From assembly GCF_009017415.1 (NCBI RefSeq), contig NC_092404.1, forward strand, positions 186,001-250,000: a stretch of DNA of 64,000 nucleotides. The letters run 5' to 3'. The translations under genes and the position numbers were made by a program. The DNA is from Aspergillus flavus (lineage: Eukaryota; Ascomycota; Eurotiomycetes; Eurotiales; Aspergillaceae). Shown here one piece after another: positions 58,014 through 64,000 of this stretch (position 1 is its first letter; every line of letters starts with the position of its first letter). The notes beneath the pieces are model-generated. The model did not search any database, was not told the origin of the DNA, and was given only the letters and a program-made list of their open reading frames with translations.

Positions 58014-59610
58014 TCATCTACGCAGCACTCTAGGAATAGCTATTTTGTACAATGTCCACGCAAAGCCTGCTGGAAGTGATGCAATCGCTAGGCCAACGAA
58101 TGTTCGAGTTCCCAAATACGCCATCTTGGATATCCATGGTGCCCAAGAGGATATGGGTGACCAATGCTTTCCAGAGCGTTCTGTAAGGGGGACAAATTCA
58201 AGGACCGTGCCAGTCGTCGCCAGTCCAGAAATTCCCTCAATAGTACCTCCACAATATGGCGCCACATATCGGGCAAATACCGATTTCGCCAACCCATCAC
58301 AGGCCTGGAGCCGAGTAAGGAACTCAGAGCTCTGATGGATCGCTAACAGACGTTGAAATTGTGTCGTGTTGAAGTGGCCGAGTCCCCGCTGAATTTCATC
58401 CTCCGATGGGCGCTTTCCCTCGGTATTCTGGTTTAAGGAGAACAACACATTCGTCAGGCCAGCTGCAGCCTCAATGGCTGTATTAGCCCCTTGCCCTTGA
58501 TTAGGGGTCATCTGAATTTGAGATTAGCAAGCTCCAAGAATGGTATCCGAATCTCTAGAGGAGCTTGTTACCTTGCTGACACTGTCTCCAATGCAGACTA
58601 TACGGCCATAGTGCCATGTCCCTAGCAAGCCTTCCTCCAAAGCTGTCATGTGGAAAGTTCGTCGTTGCCCCCAGATATCACTGAAACGGATGTGCTCCCA
58701 CACAGCAAGGTCGGCTAATGATTCACACGTGGAGATCGCATCCTCCTTTGTGAACCGAGGAGTGTCGGGATAGGTATACCTTTTGTCCAGCTTCCGAAAC
58801 AAGAGCCAGAAGATGCCATTATCCGTTCCAGGAAACACAAAGAGTGTCACGCCGGGGTTGTATCTAATGACATGTTCCCAAGACTTGACCCCTTCTACTG
58901 GATTTGAGATACCGAAAACACAGGCAAATTCCACCGTCATGTCTATGTTAAGTAAGCCCAGCTCGAATAATTCGTCACCTCTACTTACCAGTCTTTTCCT
59001 TCTTTGATATAAGCCCTGGATGCTCGAGATCCGCGATACGCCACATCTCCGACCGGACGAAGCTATGCACTCCATCCGCTCCCACAACGAGATCACCATC
59101 ATATCTGGCCCCGTCTGCTGTTGTCACCGAAACACCAGACTCAGTGGGCAGCACACTGGTCACCTGCTTACCGGTATGCACTCTGGATTTGTCCCGTAGT
59201 CCCATGTACAAGACTTCAAGAAGCTGCCTTCGCTCCAAAATAGCAAAGTCCATGCCGAACCTGTGGATGTTTCACTCAGTGCCTAGCCCTAATCGATAAT
59301 GATAAAGATGAACATACAACTCCTTCACCAGCTCAGGGACATTACTCTCATAATGAAATCCGTCCGGAAAGCATGTATGGATCCGTCTGATCTTCTGAGT
59401 TAACCCTTCTATCCTCTGATACAGACCCAACTGCTCTAGAATTCGACCTCCGTTGGGAAAAATGATTACTGATGCGCCAATCTGCGGATGAATTTCCTTA
59501 TGTTTCTCCAGCACGATGTAATCTATTCCTGCTCGATCAAGACAATGTGCCAGTGTCAGCCCTGTTACTGAGCCGCCGACGATAATAATTCTAAGTGGCG
59601 ATTCGGCCAT
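58014..59610 (-). CDS. FAD-dependent monooxygenase (PaxM-like)
   Basis: Four exons, 59610-59318, 59260-58989, 58942-58572 and 58511-58014 (introns 57, 46 and 60 nt), give 477 residues. The FAD-binding GxGxxG-type loop is [17 protein letters not shown], the DG motif is [14 protein letters not shown], and the GD motif is [19 protein letters not shown], all in the right order. A C-terminal hydrophobic helix ([15 protein letters not shown]) should anchor it to the ER. This build matches the flavin epoxidases and hydroxylases of fungal meroterpenoid and indole-diterpene pathways (PaxM type). No prenyltransferase or terpene cyclase partner lies beside it, so the substrate is open. Confidence 0.9.
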
Positions 59611-60050
59611 TGCCGCTAGTAGTAATAATGATGGAGACTGGTCGGCGTAGCGCGGTGTGGGCTATATTCTGCAAAATATAGATCTGAATTCGAGATATAT
59701 TCAAGGAATGGAGTGAGAGCTACGCTTTCAAATTATTCGCTTCGCAATAAGCGGTCTGAAGGTCCTCGTGTTGTCGGAGATTTTGTGGTGGATTCGTCAC
59801 TCTGCTGCACGCTGACACCATTTTAGTGGCTGCTTAGGGCCACGGCTTAGCTTCACCCAATCAATCCCTCAAGAGAAAAATATAGACCAGCCACCCATGT
59901 AGCCTTGGTATCTGGGAAACTTCAAGGAATTGTTCTGTAGAACCGTAGATGATGTTTAATGGGTATAAATACATAATGACCGTAGCATGATCTAATCAAA
60001 ACCATCACACAAAACAAGAACGACAATCATGGTATGAGAGAATTGAGGCT
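59611..60050. other. Intergenic region
   Basis: About 0.44 kb between two minus-strand genes, expected to hold the monooxygenase promoter. Confidence 0.4.
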
Positions 60051-61588
60051 TTACAGATGGTACTGATTTGAGCTCTCTATCGGAACACCTAGTCTCTGCC
60101 AGAAGGCCTCGACATTCATATCCTCTTGTCCACTGCATGCGTCGTTAGTAAGTCATTATCCGGAAGAAACAGGAACACTTACTCAAACTTCTTCATGATA
60201 GTGGGCTCAGTCTGCCCTTCGGCGACATTAGGGTTCCTGAAGATGACATTATATTTCTGAACGTGGTCAGTTCTGGTCCAGTAATTAAATACCCTTATAT
60301 AGAATCAACTCACCATTCCTAGCGTCAAATGGATCGCTGCCGGCATCCGAGGAAAGACATCTTCAGGACTCTTCCCCTCGATCATCGCCTGAATGTTCTT
60401 GGCGACAACAGCGGCCTGCGCTGAACCGGGTCTAGCAGCCTTACGCAGTCCTGTATCTGCGATGTCCCCGACTGCGAACAAGTTGGAGTATTTGGGGTCA
60501 AGGAATTGCATCGTAGGGCGAATCCGGATGAAGCCATTATCGGGGTTGATCAGAGACTCGGACGTCGAGGGGGTAAGTTCACTGATAAGACCATTGTTTG
60601 GCGTTTGACCAGTAGCACAGATCACAAATTCTGTCGATAGTTGTGTGCCGTTGGTGAGTTCGACATTGAATGCACCTCCTTCAGTGGGATATCCCTCGAC
60701 AGGGATTTTGACGCGTGCTCCAGTGACGAATCTATAAGGTATTAAGTCAGACCAATGCGCACACTTTTAGCCCACGATCACATTATACTCACTTGATTCC
60801 AAGCTCATCAAATCGCTCCTTAACAAGTTCATGCAGCCCTTCGTGGAATCCCGACATTAACTGGGGGCGAGACTGCACCACTGTGATTTCCTTTTCAGGA
60901 TAGAATTCCTTTAGGTCCGTTGCCATCTGAACACCGACTGCGCCGCCACCCGCGATGAGAATGGACTTTGCCTTCTTGACGTCGTTCTGGTGGTTTTGGA
61001 GATATGCGACTGATGATAGCTTGTCGTCATGTCTCATACCTGCCGGTTGGACGAGACGGGTACCCGTCGCGACAACGAGATAGTCGAAGGGAATCTGACG
61101 AGAACCTTGCCATTCACGGTCCAGCTTGACATGTTGCGGCAGCACGGATAGAGCCCTGGCTTGCACTACGGCATGTTGGGTTAGGCTTGAGGTGGAAGGG
61201 AAAATCCCCGTGTATGGAATGAAAGCTTTGTGTTCTTGTCCGGGCACGATTGCGAACCGAGGCTGAATAATAGACACGTTGGTAAGTTGGAATCAGCATA
61301 GAGAGAGATCATGCATGCTTACGAAGGTAAATAGATGGTGGAAATGACTGTGTGGCTCAATGAGGAGAACCTGCGAGTCCCAATGTCAGACATTCATAGT
61401 CAAAAGTATCCCAACGCAGCAACCTACCCTGTGCGTATTTGGCACCACCTGCGCGAGCTCTTGGGCCGTGGTCTAAATTCAAAATTAGCATCACATATTA
61501 AGAAGAAACTGATAAATATTCAGTCACAACTCACCTTTCCTACATATGACCCTCCAACAACAATAATATTCCTCAGAGTACTGGCCAT
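60051..61588 (-). CDS. AIF-like pyridine nucleotide-disulfide oxidoreductase
   Basis: Seven exons: 61588-61535, 61472-61428, 61370-61323, 61262-60793, 60731-60314, 60256-60183 and 60132-60051, all GT-AG and in frame, give 396 residues. The FAD loop is IIVVGGSYVGKTTAQEL, the NAD(P)H loop is ILIAGGGAVGVQMATDL, and the second FAD motif is NLFAVGDIADTG. This three-part layout is that of AMID/AIF-M2 type NAD(P)H oxidoreductases. No signal or mitochondrial presequence is evident. The family reduces quinones or acts in redox signalling; the true substrate is unknown. The small exons at the N-terminus are supported by phase and the conserved loop. Confidence 0.9.
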
Positions 61589-62465
61589 TTTGCGTGAATG
61601 ATGAATTTGAAACTGAAAGATGAACTGTTGACTGGGGTCCTGGACGCGTCTCTTTATAAGTACTCGATCAGATAAAGGGAGGCAAAGCGGAAAAAGACTC
61701 TGCCATGGAACACCATTGGTCAACGGCAGCAGGGGTCGGCATAATTCCGTTATCTGATCTTCGGAGTCGGCGCTCGGAGGTAATTCCTAACTCCTTGAGG
61801 ATAATTCTCCCCCTTAACGCCGAGGGGATGGATATGTGTCTCGGATGGCCACTTCCGGATCGCCTTACAGTTGCTTTTCCGTTGGCTGGATGTGCGATTA
61901 ACTAATGATCCGGTGCTTCAGAGAGTTATTGGACAAGCCTCCCCCACCGGATCGGATCCGTTGTGGTAGATCCGCCAGTAGGAATCAATTTTGGGGTCAC
62001 CAAAATTCGTAGGCCGTGGACTATTTCCGCATATCATCTCCGAGTCTAGGTCTTGTGCTCCGTGCAGCGATTACCATTCTTTCAGTGCCCTAACAGTTTA
62101 GTCAGAAGGATAAACCTGCGAGGGTTCTATCCAAGTTGCGGTGATGAGACGCAGCAGAGGAGAGTTAGAACTTGCTTTTCTCAAGGTAGTATACTACCCA
62201 GCGTCTTCCCTATTTCTAAGAGTATGGTCTTCATTGAGTAACCTCATTGCAAGGTCTGCGAAAGGGTCGCTATTTCAATCTGAGCCAAAAGAATGAACAG
62301 ATTAAAGGAATGTCAAGTGTTTATCAGCTAGAAGCCATTGTATATTCCCGTGAAAGACCTGAGCAAGGAAAAGCAACAATAATACAAAAGAAAGAAGATC
62401 TATATCTAAACACAAGTGTATAACATGATGGAAAAAAGCTCAGATCTAGAACTATTCGACCCTTT
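61589..62465. other. Intergenic region
   Basis: About 0.9 kb with the AIF-like promoter at its left end and the 3' side of the hydrolase gene at the right. Nothing else recognised. Confidence 0.4.
61652..61658 (-). promoter_or_regulatory. TATA box of the AIF-like gene
   Basis: TATAAAG on the minus strand, about 65 nt upstream of the ATG at 61588. Confidence 0.5.
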
Positions 62466-64000
62466 CTATAGCCGACGCAACCGCTTCCTCAATATTCGGG
62501 GCTCAGCACTGCTTGCCTGGCCATTTTCAAGCGTAAACACCCACTCGTCAACGCCGATGTTACCAATTCGAGAGCCATCAACATTGAGCCAAGACTGACA
62601 GGCAGAGATTACGCCCTTTGATTGTCCAGACGTATCGTAGTCGAACGTACTGCGGAAAAACACCCGCTTGGAGGATTCTCCGGGTACGGTCTCCTCAATA
62701 CCAGTGGGATATAGCCTAACGGCTAGCCCTTCGAACCCCGAAAGAGCAGCGAGGGACTGAAGAAAGTCAACGCCGTTACTCACCCATTCAGCTACCTGCA
62801 GGCCGGGCTTATAGTGATCTGTTGTGATCGCCACATATGAATCAGTGGTAGAATTAGCTCCCTGTACCTTGTATGTTCCTGCATAAGTCGCGTTGGCCTC
62901 TTGTTGGGCGGCCTTGTCAAATGCAGGAGAAAGCCGGTCGATGATCAGGTCTGCTAGGCCCCAAACATTTGTTAGAGGGTTCGTCGGGAGGTCAGCAGCT
63001 GTAATTGAAAAACCAATGTCATACTCCGGAATGAGCGCGATGATATCGGCGTATGCTCCCAGGTTTCCGGATTTACTGTAGACATCGATGACATGGTTAG
63101 GTCGGTTTGGTAACTCATAGCGGAAGATCTCCCAGGGGGCCCCGACGGAGGTTTTGAAGCTGGTGGTGTGGCTCAATGGTTTGAGCCAGTGACGGGTTAA
63201 GGTTGACGAGAGGTTCAGTGCTGAGGATCTAGAAAGGGACTGAAGGATGGAACGACCAATGACGGCAAGATCATGCGCACTCGAGTATGCACCTCCAAAT
63301 CTAGGATCTTGTCAGCTTCTGCCAGTGATACGGATGTAGTGTAGCTTACGCGTCGCCATCACCAAGATCAAAGTCCCACACACTGACCGTCTCATTAACC
63401 GGAATGATACCAACGCTGGCGTTCTTCGGGGCGAGTAAGCTTGTTGAGTTGAGATTGAGAGGCTTGACTATGCTGTTCTGGAACATGGACGGAAAGTCGG
63501 TTCCACTGATGTTTTCCATCGCGTAACGCAAAAGCTGGTAGGCTGCATTGGAGTAGGCGGGTGTGGTACCTGGAGCAAACGTTGGGTCTTCGCTGACCAT
63601 GCCGCTGAGGAATGCTTTCGTACTATATCAGCAAATTGAAAATCATTAAATACTATCACTTTCCCGTACCTTCTCTATCGCACGGATTACCCCCATTTAC
63701 AGCTTCACTCTGACTGCATGTCGGGATATCTTTAGCCGGAACTGCAGGAAGTCCCATGGCCATCATTTGCTCGATGGTGAATTCACCGGCCAGATCCTCA
63801 AACGCATCTATATGGACAATAGTTAGGCTTTCGATAGACAAGTTGCAGTGGTGGGAAGAACATACAATCATGAGGCACACCACTCAGCTGTGCGGCCAAA
63901 TCCCCAATAGTAACCTCCCGCCATTGAACCCGAGAGCTCTGATTACGAGCCATTATATCTAGCTCTGGAATGAAATCTGTAATTGGATGGTTCCAGTGAG
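62466..64000 (-). CDS. Beta-lactamase-like serine hydrolase (5' end outside window)
   Basis: Four exons lie in the window: >64000-63866, 63807-63670, 63614-63350 and 63300-62466 (introns 58, 55 and 49 nt), leaving 456 residues. The visible part starts HPITDFIPEL and contains WREVTIGDLAAQLSGVPHDYAF, the YSN motif (TPAYSNAAYQLLRYA) and the third-box region VYSKSGNLGAY. This order fits the class C beta-lactamase/esterase (LACTB-like) family. The SxxK nucleophile motif is upstream and outside the window. Sequons are frequent (NIS, NST, NAS, NET, NLS, NAT), so it is probably secreted. Such fungal proteins act as esterases, transferases or peptidases; the substrate cannot be told. Confidence 0.88.

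Overview
The window comes from a filamentous ascomycete, most likely an Aspergillus/Penicillium-type eurotialean. Genes are broken by many 45-100 nt GT-AG introns with CTAAC-like branch sites. Intergenic regions are A+T-rich, and the families seen (Zn2Cys6 regulators, MFS transporters, NACHT STAND proteins, GH26/GH36 hydrolases, PaxM-type flavin monooxygenase) are typical of that group. I place 24 complete protein genes, 2 genes cut by the window edges and 3 degenerate genes. Exons were chosen by hand from splice signals and reading-frame continuity. No tRNA, rRNA or CRISPR was seen.

Left part (1-20 kb): the 3' end of a polyprenyl diphosphate synthase, a secreted GH26 mannanase, an enolase-superfamily enzyme, a medium-chain dehydrogenase, a nine-exon neutral amino acid permease with a 14-nt microexon, and a secreted ADGF-type adenosine deaminase. 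Two long gene-poor stretches (11.2-15.5 and 17.5-20.6 kb) hold gene relics: a possible alpha/beta-hydrolase tail of a STAND-type protein, and a cysteine-rich single-pass membrane protein full of stops.

Middle (20-40 kb): a cytoplasmic GH36 alpha-galactosidase followed by a sugar porter, which look like an import-then-hydrolyse unit for alpha-galactosides. Then come a hemerythrin-like protein, a head-to-head MlrC/CutC pair, a Zn2Cys6 regulator head-to-head with a multi-pass membrane protein, a YtcJ-type amidohydrolase, and an MFS transporter head-to-head with a second Zn2Cys6 regulator.

Right part (40-64 kb), the most accessory: a NACHT STAND protein, a 67-residue secreted cysteine-containing peptide, two unrecognised small proteins, an SDR with a GC-AG intron, a decayed family 2 glycosyltransferase, a sugar-porter-like MFS and a secreted protein built of six Pro-rich repeats separated by Lys-Arg. 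That repeat protein has the architecture of a Kex2-processed precursor and is the best candidate for something undescribed. After it, on the same strand, come a flavin monooxygenase, an AIF-like oxidoreductase and an edge-truncated beta-lactamase-like hydrolase.
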